Source: Verrucomicrobiales bacterium
GTDB taxonomy: Bacteria; Verrucomicrobiota; Verrucomicrobiia; Verrucomicrobiales; DEV007
DNA length: 64,000 nt
Direction of reading: 5' to 3'
Assembly: GCA_016795505.1 (NCBI GenBank)
Contig: JAEUHH010000076.1
Span: 39,556 to 103,555, forward strand
Under the pieces are notes generated by a model that did no database searches, had not been told where the DNA came from, and saw only the letters and a program-made list of their open reading frames with translations. The number at the start of each line of letters is the position of its first letter. Position 1 is the stretch's first letter. A program made the translations under genes and the position numbers. Shown one piece after another: positions 52,755 through 62,550 of the stretch.

Positions 52755-55277
52755 ATGATCTTTCGCCGATGCCGCCTTTCTCCGCTTTCAGCCTGCTTCA
52801 CCGCGCTGGCTCTTTTCGTTACGTCAGGCGGCAGAGCCGCGTCACCCGTTTGGCTGCCCGGCCCATGTAGCGAGGGACTGCCAATCGTCGTTGAAGACGA
52901 CGTGCCGGAGGGGATGCGGCAAAATGCCGACACATTGGCCAAAACGCTCGGAAAGATTTTCTCCCGACCGTTCCCGGTGGCCGCATCGGCTGATGGACCG
53001 GCCATACGACTCCGTCTCGCCGACGACCGTATCGTTCCAGGCGCCCTCGATCGGGAAAACTACACCATCCGCACCAGCGAGAGCGGCATCGCCCTGACCG
53101 GCGCCACGCCGCTGGCTGTGCAGCATGCGGTGTGGGATCTGCTCCACCGGATCGGCTACCGTCAGTACTTTCCCGGGCCGGAGTGGGAGATCAGCCCCCG
53201 CCTTGACTCCCTCACGCTCGAACTCGATGTGACCGAATCGCCCGACTACGCGAGCCGCCGCATCTGGTATGGCTACGGCCTGTGGGATCACAATGGGGAC
53301 GACTACCGGGACTGGGTGGCCAAGAACAGGATGGAGGGCGGCTTTTCCCTGAATACCGGGCACGCCTACGGCAAGCTGATCCGCTCGCGTCAGGCCGATT
53401 TCGATGCCCACCCTGAGTACTACGCCCTCGTCGACGGCAAGCGCCATATCCACCCCGAGGCCAAGCTCTGCATTGCACAATCCGGCGTATGCGAGGCGGC
53501 CATCGCCTATGCGCTGGAGTTCTTCGCGCAGAATCCCGACGAGGACAGCGTCTCGATGGACCCCAGCGACGGCGGCCACTGGTGCGAATGCGAGCCCTGC
53601 GCCCGGATCGGCCCGCCCAATAACCGCGCCACCCTGCTGGCGAACACGGTCGCCGAGGCGGTGACCGCCAAACTGGGAAAAGGCCGTTACGTCGGCATGT
53701 ATGCCTACAACTACCACTCGGAACCGCCATCCCTGACCGTCCATCCCAACGTGATCATCTCCGCCGCCACCGGCTTCATCAAGGGCGGGCTCAACATCGA
53801 CCAGATCATCACCGGCTGGGCTGCCCGCGGGGCCACCATCGGCATCCGCGAATACTACAGCGTCAACACCTGGGACCGCGATCTGCCGGGAGCCGCGCGC
53901 GGAGGCCATCTCGACTATCTGGCCGATACCATCGCCGACTTTCACGCCCGCGGTGCCCGCTTTCTGTCCGCCGAGTCGAACGACAACTGGGGTCCCAACG
54001 GGCTGGGATACTACTTCGCGTCGCGGGCGATGTGGGACGTCGGCGAAGCCGCGCGCCGCGAGGCCATCGTGGACGACTTCCTCGAGCGGGCCTTCGGGCC
54101 GGCCCGGGAGCCGATGGGGGAATTCTACCGCCGCATCGACAGCGGCAACCGGCAGGCGACGCTCGTCTTTGACGATCTGCTCGCCCGGATGTTCCGCAGC
54201 CTTGAGGAGGCGCGCAAGCTGGCCGATGGCGATCCTGCCATCATGAAGCGGATCGAGTCGCTGATCCTCTGGACCCGTCATGCCGAACTCTACGACCGCT
54301 ACCGGCAGGGGGAGGGCCCGGGACGTCAGGCGGCCTTTGAGGCGATGGTCCGCCATGCCTACCGGATGCGGGGCACCTACATGGTGCACAGCCTTGGCCT
54401 CTACCGCGATGTCGACAATCGCGACGACGCGGTCACCATCCCCGAAGCCGCCCATTGGACCGTGCCGGAGCCCCGGAATCCGTGGAAATCGAGCGAACCG
54501 TTCACCGCCACCGAGATCGAGGCCATCCTGGGCAGCGGACTCGCCAATCACACGCCGGTCAATCTCGATTTCGCCCCCGTGGCCATCGACGACACAGCGC
54601 TCCGGGCCGCCCGCGATCACATCCCGCTGCCCGATCTACCCTCCGGCTCCGCCGAGTCCGGGCGCGGCACGCGATCCTGGCTGACGGTGGTGGAAAACGC
54701 ACCCGCGCGCCTCGAACTCCGCGTCACCGGCGGACTCATCGTCCACTACCGCGACCGGGGCCCCGTGAAGATCCGTCTGTGGAAACTCGGCGGCGCCTCC
54801 GCCACGGGCGAGGGCGAAACGCTCGTGGCGGAAGACGCCAGCGTGCCACCCGATGGCGTGGAGCGGCCGGTCGTCCTCGTCGCAGCCGAGCCGGGCGTCT
54901 ATCGCATCGATCTCGACGACGGTCGCGATCTCACCCGCGTCACCTGGCCCGAGGGACAGATCATGAGTTGGAAAATGTCGCTCGAGGAGTATCCCAACAT
55001 GATGAGCGGTCGCTGGACCCTCTACGCCTGGGTGCCGGAGGGCACCCGGACCATCGGCCTCTACTCCGCCGCCGACAAAGGCGAACTCCTCCGCCCCGAT
55101 GGCACCAAGGCGCTCGATCTGGCGGCGCCGGGCGGGAAATTCCTCAGCGCCCCGGTGCCGGAGGGAGCCGACGGTCAATTCTGGAAATTCCACAGCGTCG
55201 CCGGGCGCATCTCGTTGATTTCCATTCCCCCGTATCTGGCCAGACATCCAGGCGAGTTGGTAACGCCCAAACCCTGA
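52755..55277 (+). CDS. DUF4838-domain protein, exported and alpha-glucuronidase-like
   Basis: An 840-residue exported protein. A Sec-type signal (FRRCRLSPLSACFTALALFV and cleavage near GRAAS) is followed by an N-terminal beta domain seen in GH20/GH67-like enzymes (LRLADDRIVPGALDRENYTI region) and by the DUF4838 region (about residues 170-480), with HNGDDYRDWVAKNRMEGG and the Cys-rich SMDPSDGGHWCECEPC. DUF4838 occurs in glycosidase-like proteins of Bacteroidetes, Planctomycetes and Verrucomicrobia; catalysis and substrate are not established. The C-terminal part has beta modules of about 200 residues. The gene is followed by a permease and an oxidoreductase, suggesting carbohydrate use. Confidence 0.85.
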   Translation: MIFRRCRLSPLSACFTALALFVTSGGRAASPVWLPGPCSEGLPIVVEDDVPEGMRQNADTLAKTLGKIFSRPFPVAASADGPAIRLRLADDRIVPGALDRENYTIRTSESGIALTGATPLAVQHAVWDLLHRIGYRQYFPGPEWEISPRLDSLTLELDVTESPDYASRRIWYGYGLWDHNGDDYRDWVAKNRMEGGFSLNTGHAYGKLIRSRQADFDAHPEYYALVDGKRHIHPEAKLCIAQSGVCEAAIAYALEFFAQNPDEDSVSMDPSDGGHWCECEPCARIGPPNNRATLLANTVAEAVTAKLGKGRYVGMYAYNYHSEPPSLTVHPNVIISAATGFIKGGLNIDQIITGWAARGATIGIREYYSVNTWDRDLPGAARGGHLDYLADTIADFHARGARFLSAESNDNWGPNGLGYYFASRAMWDVGEAARREAIVDDFLERAFGPAREPMGEFYRRIDSGNRQATLVFDDLLARMFRSLEEARKLADGDPAIMKRIESLILWTRHAELYDRYRQGEGPGRQAAFEAMVRHAYRMRGTYMVHSLGLYRDVDNRDDAVTIPEAAHWTVPEPRNPWKSSEPFTATEIEAILGSGLANHTPVNLDFAPVAIDDTALRAARDHIPLPDLPSGSAESGRGTRSWLTVVENAPARLELRVTGGLIVHYRDRGPVKIRLWKLGGASATGEGETLVAEDASVPPDGVERPVVLVAAEPGVYRIDLDDGRDLTRVTWPEGQIMSWKMSLEEYPNMMSGRWTLYAWVPEGTRTIGLYSAADKGELLRPDGTKALDLAAPGGKFLSAPVPEGADGQFWKFHSVAGRISLISIPPYLARHPGELVTPKP

Positions 55278-55363
55278 CGGTCGGAGAGCCGGGCTTGCGC
55301 GAATCAGGGCAGAGCCAACGGAGCCGCAGCGCTTCGCCGTCCCTTGGTTGGCTTCTACCTTCA

Positions 55364-55404
55364 TTGCGCCAAAGGCCTGAAAGCCTTGACTTGTGTGGGC
55401 GCAA
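55364..55404 (+). promoter_or_regulatory. leader hairpin and possible promoter before the permease gene
   Basis: TTGCGCC (55364-55370) pairs with GGCGCAA (55398-55404), and inside it AAGGC pairs with GCCTT. A TTGACT (55386-55391) lies inside the loop and could be a -35 element, with a poor -10 near 55411. The purpose is unknown. Confidence 0.25.
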
Positions 55405-55438
55405 ACTTTCCAATAGCCCGATTTTCATTCCCATCGCC

Positions 55439-56653
55439 ATGCAGACCGCGCTCAAAGTCAAACTCTCCGCCTTCATGTTCCTCCAGTATTTTATCTGGGG
55501 GTGTTGGTATGTCAGCATGGGCACCTATCTCGGGAACACGCTCCAGTTCGAGGGGGGACAGATCGGCCTCGCCTACGGCGCCTTCGCGATTGGAGCGATG
55601 ATCTCGCCCTTCCTGGTCGGACTCATCGCGGACCGCTACTTTGCCTCGGAGAAACTGCTCGCCATCCTCGGCATCGCCGGCGGTGCGGTGCTGTTTGCCC
55701 TGCCACAATGCACAGCGTTCTCCTCCTTCTACCCGATGCTGATCCTCTACTGCGCGCTCTACGTGCCGACGCTGGCCTTGGGGAACTCTCTCTCGCTGAC
55801 CCATCTCGCCAATGCGAAGGTCGATTTCCCGCGGGTGAAGATGCTCTCGGCGGTCGGATGGATTGGCGGACTCGTCGCGGTAAATGCGGTCGATGGAGCG
55901 GCGTCCTCGATCCAGTTCTACCTCGCGGGCGGGGCCTCGATCCTTTTCGGGTTGTTCTCCCTGGTTCTGCCCCACACACCGCCGACGAAGACGGGGGCGA
56001 ATGTGAAGCTCTCCGAAATCCTCGGTCTCGACGCTTTGGCGCTGATGAAAAAGCCCTCCTTCGCCATTTTCATCATCTGCATGTTCCTCATCTGCATCCC
56101 GCTCTACTTCTACTTCGTCAACCTGGGACAATATCTGACCGAACTGAAGTGGGAAAACATGCTCGTGAAGACATCCTTCGCGCAGGTATCCGATGTCATC
56201 TTCTTCCTGCTGCTGCCTGTCTTCCTGAAGCGCTTCGGCTACAAAAAGACGATCTTTCTCGGCATCGCCTGCTGGGTGGCGCGCTATTTTGCCCTCTCCG
56301 GCAGCGTTGGAGCCGGAGAATGGACGGTGGCGTTGATCTTCACCGCGATCCTGCTCCATGGGGCCTGCTACGACTTCCTGTTCATCGCGGGTCAGCTCTA
56401 TGTCGATGACGAGGCTGGCGAACGCACCCGCGGCGCGGCCCAGGGATTCATAGCCTTCATCCTGTGGGGGGTCGGCAATTTCGTCGGCAGCACTCTGGCG
56501 GGCAAAGTGCAGCAAGCCCACAAGCTCGAAACCCCGGTCGACGGTCTCTCCCACGACTGGGCCGCGATCTGGCAATTGCCGGCGTGGGGAGCGCTCGGCG
56601 TGCTGGTGATCTTCCTGATTTTTTTCCGCGACCCGAAGAAGGCAACCGCTTGA
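55439..56653 (+). CDS. MFS permease of the nucleoside:H+ symporter (NupG-like) family
   Basis: A 404-residue membrane protein of about 12 helices. The start ALKVKLSAFMFLQYFIWGCWY and GTYLGNTL, and QIGLAYGAFAIGAMISPFLVGLIADRYF, match the Nuc_H_symport group, which in Verrucomicrobia often sits next to sugar-degradation genes. Substrate could be a nucleoside or sugar derivative. The ATG at 55439 opens the protein; the open frame upstream is an overlapping artefact. It follows the DUF4838 gene by 161 bp. Confidence 0.85.
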   Translation: MQTALKVKLSAFMFLQYFIWGCWYVSMGTYLGNTLQFEGGQIGLAYGAFAIGAMISPFLVGLIADRYFASEKLLAILGIAGGAVLFALPQCTAFSSFYPMLILYCALYVPTLALGNSLSLTHLANAKVDFPRVKMLSAVGWIGGLVAVNAVDGAASSIQFYLAGGASILFGLFSLVLPHTPPTKTGANVKLSEILGLDALALMKKPSFAIFIICMFLICIPLYFYFVNLGQYLTELKWENMLVKTSFAQVSDVIFFLLLPVFLKRFGYKKTIFLGIACWVARYFALSGSVGAGEWTVALIFTAILLHGACYDFLFIAGQLYVDDEAGERTRGAAQGFIAFILWGVGNFVGSTLAGKVQQAHKLETPVDGLSHDWAAIWQLPAWGALGVLVIFLIFFRDPKKATA

Positions 56654-56796
56654 ACGGCGGTCTTTGATTCTCCACCGCCCCGAAGCCGGCAACCCTCTTG
56701 GAGGTCATTGCCGGCATTAGTGGCAATCCCGCCATAGCGCGATGAAGGGCGATGCCCGCCTTGCCCCGCGGCCGGTGTCTCAGCCATGTTGACGGC

Positions 56797-58116
56797 ATGA
56801 CAACCTCGCTGCCCCGTCGCCGCTTCTTCGGACAAACCGCCGCCGTCCTCACCGGCGGTTCCCTCGCGCCGGCTTTCCTTTCCTCCGCCGCCCCGAACGA
56901 CAAAGTCGCCATCGCCTGCATCGGCGTCGGCGGCAAAGGCTGGTCGGACATGCTGGAGGTCGCTCCCAACAACGAGATCGTCGCCATCTGCGACATCGAC
57001 GAGGATCGCCTCGCCAAGGCCGCCGTTCGGTTCGACAAAGCCAAACGCTTCACCGACTGGCGCAAGCTCCTCGAAATGCCCGGCATCGACGCCGTCGTCG
57101 TCTCCACTCCCGACCACACTCACGCACCCGCCACAGCCACCGCGCTCTCGCTCGGCAAACATTGCTACACGCAGAAGCCGCTCACCCACTCCATCCACGA
57201 AGCCCGCCAACTCGCCCTGATGGCCGCCAAGGCCGGCACCGTCACCCAGATGGGCATTCAGCATCACGCCACCCGCCGACTCAAAACGGCCGTCCATGCC
57301 CTGCGCAACGACGCCGTCATCGGCAAGGTGCGCGAAGTCCACGCCTGGACCGATCGACCGATCAATTTTTGGAAACAAGGCATCGACAGGCCGGTCAAAA
57401 GCGACACGCCGCCTCCCACCGTGCATTGGGACCAGTGGCTCGGCGTCGCACCCGAGCGCCCTTTCGTGGCCGCGACCTATCACCCGTTCAGTTGGCGCGG
57501 CTGGTGGGACTTTGGCACCGGGGTCGCTGGCGACATGGGTTGCCACATCCTCGATCCCGTCGTCAATGCCCTCGAACTCGGACCTCCGCGATTGGTCGCG
57601 GCGGAAGGCCCGAAGCCACACGCCGAGTCCGGCCCGGAATGGTGCCTCATCCACTATACCTTCCCCGGCACCAAACACACCACCGACACCCTGAAGGTGA
57701 CCTGGTACGAAGCCGGCAAACAACCTCCCCGCGAGCTGTTCCAGGCCCCGGCCGATTGGAAAGGCTCCGCCAACGGCATCCTGTTCATCGGGGAGAAAGG
57801 CAATCTCTTTGTCGGCTTCCCAGAAATGCCCGAGCTGTTCCCCAAGGCCGCCTTTGCCGACTACACCTGGGCCGATCTCCCCGACACCAATCACTACGAG
57901 GAGTGGGCCAAGGCGATCAAGAATTCGACCGCGACCTCGACGCCATTCTCCTACTCGGGACCACTGACCGAGACGGTCCTGCTGGGCAATGTCGCCTACC
58001 GCAGCGGAGCCGCGATCGAATGGGACTCCGCCGCCCTGAAAGTCACCAATGTCTCCGAAGCCAACACCTTCCTCCGCCGCGACTACCGCAAGGGCTGGGA
58101 AGTGCCCGGCTTGTGA
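56797..58116 (+). CDS. Tat-exported Gfo/Idh/MocA family oxidoreductase
   Basis: A 439-residue protein with a Tat signal (MTTSLPRRRFFGQTAAVL, RR motif with FFGQ). The Rossmann domain carries VAIACIGVGGKGWSDM, then CDIDEDRLAKAA and VVVSTPDHTHAPAT and the usual KPLTHSIHEARQL motif (Lys near residue 121-126). The C-terminal domain continues with HWDQWLGVAPERPF and GCHILDPVVNAL, frequent in planctomycete and verrucomicrobial members. It likely oxidises or reduces a sugar derivative with bound NAD(P) in the periplasm. The start is chosen at the ATG before the Tat motif; a frame upstream to 56752 lacks such features. Confidence 0.9.
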   Translation: MTTSLPRRRFFGQTAAVLTGGSLAPAFLSSAAPNDKVAIACIGVGGKGWSDMLEVAPNNEIVAICDIDEDRLAKAAVRFDKAKRFTDWRKLLEMPGIDAVVVSTPDHTHAPATATALSLGKHCYTQKPLTHSIHEARQLALMAAKAGTVTQMGIQHHATRRLKTAVHALRNDAVIGKVREVHAWTDRPINFWKQGIDRPVKSDTPPPTVHWDQWLGVAPERPFVAATYHPFSWRGWWDFGTGVAGDMGCHILDPVVNALELGPPRLVAAEGPKPHAESGPEWCLIHYTFPGTKHTTDTLKVTWYEAGKQPPRELFQAPADWKGSANGILFIGEKGNLFVGFPEMPELFPKAAFADYTWADLPDTNHYEEWAKAIKNSTATSTPFSYSGPLTETVLLGNVAYRSGAAIEWDSAALKVTNVSEANTFLRRDYRKGWEVPGL

Positions 58117-58201
58117 CAATGTGTCGCTGAAGAGCCTGCCACGAGGCTTTCAACAGCGGCGGGAATCGAGCCCGTCCGTCTACCCGCCTGCCTGGGAATT
58201 C

Positions 58202-58244
58202 CGATCAAACAGGGTCTGATCGCCGATCCAACCCTGTTTGATCG
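58202..58244. repeat. dispersed repeat as 14-bp inverted repeat
   Basis: CGATCAAACAGGGT (58202-58215) and ACCCTGTTTGATCG (58231-58244) are perfect complements with a 15-bp loop that itself contains GATCGCCGATC. It lies between the convergent Gfo/Idh/MocA and coiled-coil genes and could act as a two-way hairpin. Confidence 0.8.
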
Positions 58245-58269
58245 ACAAAGACCGCCCTCCGCGTTCCCT

Positions 58270-61200
58270 TCACTGCGCCTTGCCGGCCTCGCGGGCGATC
58301 ACCTGGAAATAGCGGCCCACCAGATCCCGGTATTCGGCGGGCAGATCGTCCCCGCCCTGCGCGGCACCACCGGATTGAAGATTGCCCTTGAGCCGGGCCC
58401 AGTCGGCAGCCGTGATGCCAAGCGCCTGGAGTTCCGGCGGGATGCCGTCCCCATTGAGATCGGCGGTTTTCATCCCCGTCTCATTGAGTTGCGGATCGGC
58501 TCCATCGGCAAAAGGCTGCGGACCATTCGGCTGCTGCTGGCCGGGCTGATTCGGCTGCTGTTGCGGGCCGTTCGGCTGCCGGGCACCCAACTGATCCATT
58601 GCCGCCTGGGCCAGTTGCTGGAGGGATTCGGCGGCCTGCTGGGCATTCTGCGCCGCCTGACGCGCATCCTGGGATTGGGCCGACTGGTCGGTGTCGTTGA
58701 AGGCCTGGCTGAGGTTGTCGGGATTCAACACGTCGCTCTCAGCCTCGGGGCTGGGCTTCATGCCTTGAAGAGCCTGCGCCAGGGTCTGGGCGGTCTGTTC
58801 CAAATTTTGAGCCGCCTGGTTCAGGTTCCGCTCGGCGCCCTGCTGCTGGTTGCGGGACTGGCTGAGAGCCTGTTGGGCCTGGGGAGGCGTCGGCTGCCCC
58901 TGCTGTTGGGCGACATTCCTGGCTTCCTGGGCTTGGGCGAGCTGCTGCTGCGCCTGCTGCGCCTGATTGGCGGCGTTCTGCAGGGCACTTTCGGCCTGAC
59001 CCGCCTGACGGGCCGCGTTGCGCTGCTCGGCAGCCTCGGTGGCGGATTCCAGAGCCTCGGCCTGGGTCTGCAAATCCTGTGACTCCTGGGCCAGTTGTTG
59101 CTCCATCGCAGCCAGCGCCTGATCCAACTGACCCGCCTCAATGGCCTGCAATTGCTGCGCCACCATCTTCTGCTGCTCCGCCAACTGGGCCAACTGTTGG
59201 CGCGCGGGCTCCGCCGCCAGCGGAGTGGCTGTCGGCGGCTGATTCGCCGGCGTCGCCTGAGGTTCGCCTTTGCCGGCTTCGGCCATCTGTGGCTCGCCCG
59301 CTTGCGGCTGAGCCGGCTGGGGAGTCGCGGCCTTGCCGGCTTCGGCGGGTTGCGGTTGGCCGGGCTGCTGCGGCTGATTCGCCGGCGTCGTCTGAGGTTC
59401 GCCTTTGCCGGCTTCAGCCATCTGCGGCTCGCCCGCTTGCGGCTGAGCCGGCTGGGGAGTCGCGGCCTTGCCGGCTTCGGCGGGTTGCGGCTGCCCGGGT
59501 TGCTGCGGTTGATTCGCCGGTGTCGCCTGGGGCTCGGCTTTGCCGGCTTCGGCCATCTGCGGCTCGCCCGCTTGCGGCTGAGCCGGCTGTTCCGACGGTG
59601 CGGCCATGGACTCGGCTTGCTGGCGGGCCTGCTCCAGCGCCTCAGAGGCCTGCGCGGCGGCCTCGGCGGCCTTTTCGGAGGTGGGTGAGGCATTTTCGGC
59701 GAGCGCCTCGGCAGCCTGACGCGTCTTTTCGGCCGCCGGATCGAGCGGCTTGCCCGCCTCGGCTTGTTGCTGGTTGAGCTGATCTTGCAGTGCCGCGGTC
59801 TCCTCGGCGATCTGTCGCTGCATCTGCTGGAGGGAGGCGACGAGTTGCTCCTGCAGCGCTTCCTTCTGCTCGGGCTGCTCGGCCGACTGGGCGGCGGCCT
59901 CGGTCATCTTCTGCATCTCGGCCTGGCGCTGGGCGGCGGCTTTGGCCTGCTCGGCCAGTTGCTGCGCCTGCTGCTGCTGCTTTGTCAGGACATCGCGAAG
60001 CGCTTCCGGGCTCTCGGTGAGCCGCTCACCCAACTCGCGCTGGATCTGCTCCTGCTCGCGGCGGAACTGCTCCATCTGGCGGCGTTGCTCCTCGGTGAGC
60101 TGCTGCTGGGCCTGCTGGCGCATCGCCTCGTCGGGCACCTGGGCGAGCTGCTGGCTGGTCTCCTGCTGCTGCCGAGCCTGTTGAGATGCCTGCTGGGCGA
60201 GCTGGCGCTGTTCGTTGGCCAGTTCGTTGAGCTCGGCCACCATCCGCATCTCATCGTCGGCGTCATTCAGGGATTTCTCGACTTTCTTGAGCTCTTCGAT
60301 GGCCGCGTCGACCTGCTTCTGCGCGGTGCGGGCCTCGGCGATGCGCTCGTCCTTTTGGTCGGTCATCGGAATCATGTCGGCGGCCTCGCGGGCTTCGGCC
60401 ACCTGCTGATCGGCCACTTTCTCCAATTGCTCGCCCTGGGGCTGGAAAAGGGTGTCCTCCGTCTTTTGCGCCACTTCGCGCAGGGTTTCCTGAGCCTCGT
60501 TGGCCCGCTCGCGGAATTCGTCGAGTTCCCGCATCGCCTGGGTGGACACTTTCTCGTCGCGAGCCAACTCGCGCTCGGCCTGCTGGGCTTCGCTCTTGGC
60601 CTTGGTGAGTTCCTGCCGGGCTTCCTCAATCGCCTTGCGGATCTCCTCCTTCTTTGCCGCCAGGGTCTGCTCGGCCAGACTCTTGGCACCGGCGTCGATG
60701 ATAATGGTCAGCTTTTCGCTGAGCCCCTCGTTCGGCCCCTCGTATTCCGCGGGAAGATTGTCGCGGACCCTCACCAGCGCCGTCAGCCGCTTCTGCTCGG
60801 GACGCAGCTCCAACGACGCGAGATTGAGTGACGCCACGCCGCGCCAGGTGCCGGGCTGACCATCAGACTCGGCCACCGGCTGGCCAATCTCGCGGGACAC
60901 GGCCTCGCCCTCGGGCAGCACGATCAGGTCCACGGCGCCCAGGCCGATGTCCTCGGTGACGGCGTACTGGATTGGCAGCAGTTCGGTGGGACGCAGCCGC
61001 AACTCGCGCATGGTAGGCGCGACGATCTTCACCTCCGGGGCTTTGTCCGGCAGGGCCGTGATGGGGCGATCGACGACGTCGCTCTCGAAGCCATCCGCGT
61101 CGGTGAAGCCAATACGCCAGCGGCTCTCGGTCTTCGGCGAGAGGGGAAACTGCCATTTCACTCGAGCCCCCTCGATGATTGGCTGGCTTTCCAGCAGCTG

Positions 61201-62256
61201 GCCGACGATCTGGAGCGAGGCCTGGGTGACGGGTTTGTTGAGATCAGCCGTCACGGAGACGGTGCTGTGGGCCAGGGCGACGATCTCGCCGGTGTCGCTG
61301 ACGGCCTCGACGGGTTCCCGCTTGGTATAAGCCGGAAAATCATAGCGCAGGGTGAGCTGGTTCACCACCGGCTTCGGCACCGCCTCGACCGAATAGAATT
61401 CGCTGACCGCCGAGCCAGCCCGGATGCGGTAGTCGAAGCTTTCCGCCACCGAGGGAAAGGTGATGGAAAACCGCTTTGCTCCATCCGGCGTCTCGCCGAG
61501 CAGGGTCATGCGCTCGACCGACTCGGTGCCGTCGGGCAGCTTTGTCCGGATCTCGGCCCGGCGCAGTTTGTCGTGCTGGACGGTCATCTCCACCGTCACG
61601 GACTGCCCGATGGCCACGCGGATGTCGCCGGGCTTCACCTCGATGGTGTCGGACCAGGCATTGCCGATATCGAGGAAGGGTGCGAAGGCCCGCGCCGCCA
61701 GCACGCCGATGTGCCGCGGGAACAGGGCGAACAAAAGCAGGAAAGCCGCCGCAGCAGCGCCACCCACCAGCATGAAGCGCGACGCGCGGCCGGCTTTGAA
61801 CTCCGTCTTCGGGTCCACCCGGTTCACATCGACCACGGCGGAGTCCACCACGGCGGCGATGAGTTCCTCGGAACCCTTGACCGACTCCGGATCCGCGCTG
61901 GACATCAATTCCACCGCCGTGGAGATGCGCTCCTGCAGCTCAGGATGCCGGATCTCGAGGATGCGGGCGATGTGCGTGAGGGTGATCTTTCGCGACAGCG
62001 GCCGGACGAGGAACCACCAGGCCGTGACCGCGGTGATCGCCAGCGCCGAGAGCGACAGAGCCCATCGGGCCGCCGACGAAAAGAGCGTCATCGTCGCATC
62101 GATGCCCATGATGATAAAGAGACAGGTCAGCCCGACCGCCAGCGTGGCGAAAAAGCCGCGAATGAAAAGCAGTCGCCTCACCCGGCCAATGATGGCCCGC
62201 AATTTGTCGAGAATGGGCTTCGGCAGGTTTTGGAGGGTCGCTTCGAAGGTGCTCAT
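58270..62256 (-). CDS. very large membrane protein with a Gln-rich coiled coil (DUF4175-like)
   Basis: A 1328-residue protein. Three membrane segments occupy residues about 28-55, 64-88 and 160-182. A beta-rich extracytoplasmic part (about 190-540) includes repeated strands such as VKPGDIRVAIGQSVTVEMTV. Residues about 545-830 are a long coiled coil with Glu/Gln/Ala/Arg heptads (AKKEEIRKAIEEARQELTK), then a Pro/Gln/Ala-rich portion with a 45-residue repeat, more Gln-rich helices, and a short globular tail. Similar large proteins with coiled coils occur near MoxR-VWA operons in Planctomycetes and Verrucomicrobia, but no such genes are near. Function not known; a structural or envelope-spanning role is inferred from shape. 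Confidence 0.8.
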   Translation of the reverse strand: MSTFEATLQNLPKPILDKLRAIIGRVRRLLFIRGFFATLAVGLTCLFIIMGIDATMTLFSSAARWALSLSALAITAVTAWWFLVRPLSRKITLTHIARILEIRHPELQERISTAVELMSSADPESVKGSEELIAAVVDSAVVDVNRVDPKTEFKAGRASRFMLVGGAAAAAFLLLFALFPRHIGVLAARAFAPFLDIGNAWSDTIEVKPGDIRVAIGQSVTVEMTVQHDKLRRAEIRTKLPDGTESVERMTLLGETPDGAKRFSITFPSVAESFDYRIRAGSAVSEFYSVEAVPKPVVNQLTLRYDFPAYTKREPVEAVSDTGEIVALAHSTVSVTADLNKPVTQASLQIVGQLLESQPIIEGARVKWQFPLSPKTESRWRIGFTDADGFESDVVDRPITALPDKAPEVKIVAPTMRELRLRPTELLPIQYAVTEDIGLGAVDLIVLPEGEAVSREIGQPVAESDGQPGTWRGVASLNLASLELRPEQKRLTALVRVRDNLPAEYEGPNEGLSEKLTIIIDAGAKSLAEQTLAAKKEEIRKAIEEARQELTKAKSEAQQAERELARDEKVSTQAMRELDEFRERANEAQETLREVAQKTEDTLFQPQGEQLEKVADQQVAEAREAADMIPMTDQKDERIAEARTAQKQVDAAIEELKKVEKSLNDADDEMRMVAELNELANEQRQLAQQASQQARQQQETSQQLAQVPDEAMRQQAQQQLTEEQRRQMEQFRREQEQIQRELGERLTESPEALRDVLTKQQQQAQQLAEQAKAAAQRQAEMQKMTEAAAQSAEQPEQKEALQEQLVASLQQMQRQIAEETAALQDQLNQQQAEAGKPLDPAAEKTRQAAEALAENASPTSEKAAEAAAQASEALEQARQQAESMAAPSEQPAQPQAGEPQMAEAGKAEPQATPANQPQQPGQPQPAEAGKAATPQPAQPQAGEPQMAEAGKGEPQTTPANQPQQPGQPQPAEAGKAATPQPAQPQAGEPQMAEAGKGEPQATPANQPPTATPLAAEPARQQLAQLAEQQKMVAQQLQAIEAGQLDQALAAMEQQLAQESQDLQTQAEALESATEAAEQRNAARQAGQAESALQNAANQAQQAQQQLAQAQEARNVAQQQGQPTPPQAQQALSQSRNQQQGAERNLNQAAQNLEQTAQTLAQALQGMKPSPEAESDVLNPDNLSQAFNDTDQSAQSQDARQAAQNAQQAAESLQQLAQAAMDQLGARQPNGPQQQPNQPGQQQPNGPQPFADGADPQLNETGMKTADLNGDGIPPELQALGITAADWARLKGNLQSGGAAQGGDDLPAEYRDLVGRYFQVIAREAGKAQ
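59241..59590 (-). repeat. 135-bp tandem repeat inside the coiled-coil gene
   Basis: About 2.6 copies of a 135-bp unit, in register (unit landmarks end at 59280, 59415 and 59550). Each codes for 45 residues of the kind PAQPQAGEPQMAEAGK, then PANQPQQPGQPQPAEAGK. The near identity at DNA level implies recent duplication, and copy number may vary between strains. Confidence 0.85.
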
Positions 62257-62550
62257 GGCGCGTCGTGTAAGGGGTCCTGAACTCCCGCGAAAATCGCGCA
62301 GCCCGCGGGAAAAAACCAGCCCATTCTACGGGGTCCGCGAATGCGGGGCCAGGGGGCGTGCCAACCCCGCAGCCCGCCTGTCGCAGAAAAGTCGAGAGGA
62401 ACCGACAGGAGCAGGCGGGCTTCGGCACCCAAGCCAGCGAAATGCCCGACTTCGGCCTCTCTGCCGACCAGATTTCGGGAAAAACGAGGGCCTTTACCGT
62501 CTCCGGAGCGATGACTGGCTCTAACAAAGCCCCGGCATTCCCTTTCCGCA
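62257..62550. other. 294 bp intergenic stretch, no gene seen
   Basis: Lies between the coiled-coil gene start and the end of the MFS gene, both on the minus strand. It holds a GC-rich inverted pair CCCGCG / CGCGGG near 62283-62310 with an A-run beyond, and short in-frame stretches on each strand that do not look coding. A promoter for the coiled-coil gene must lie here but is not recognised. Confidence 0.5.
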
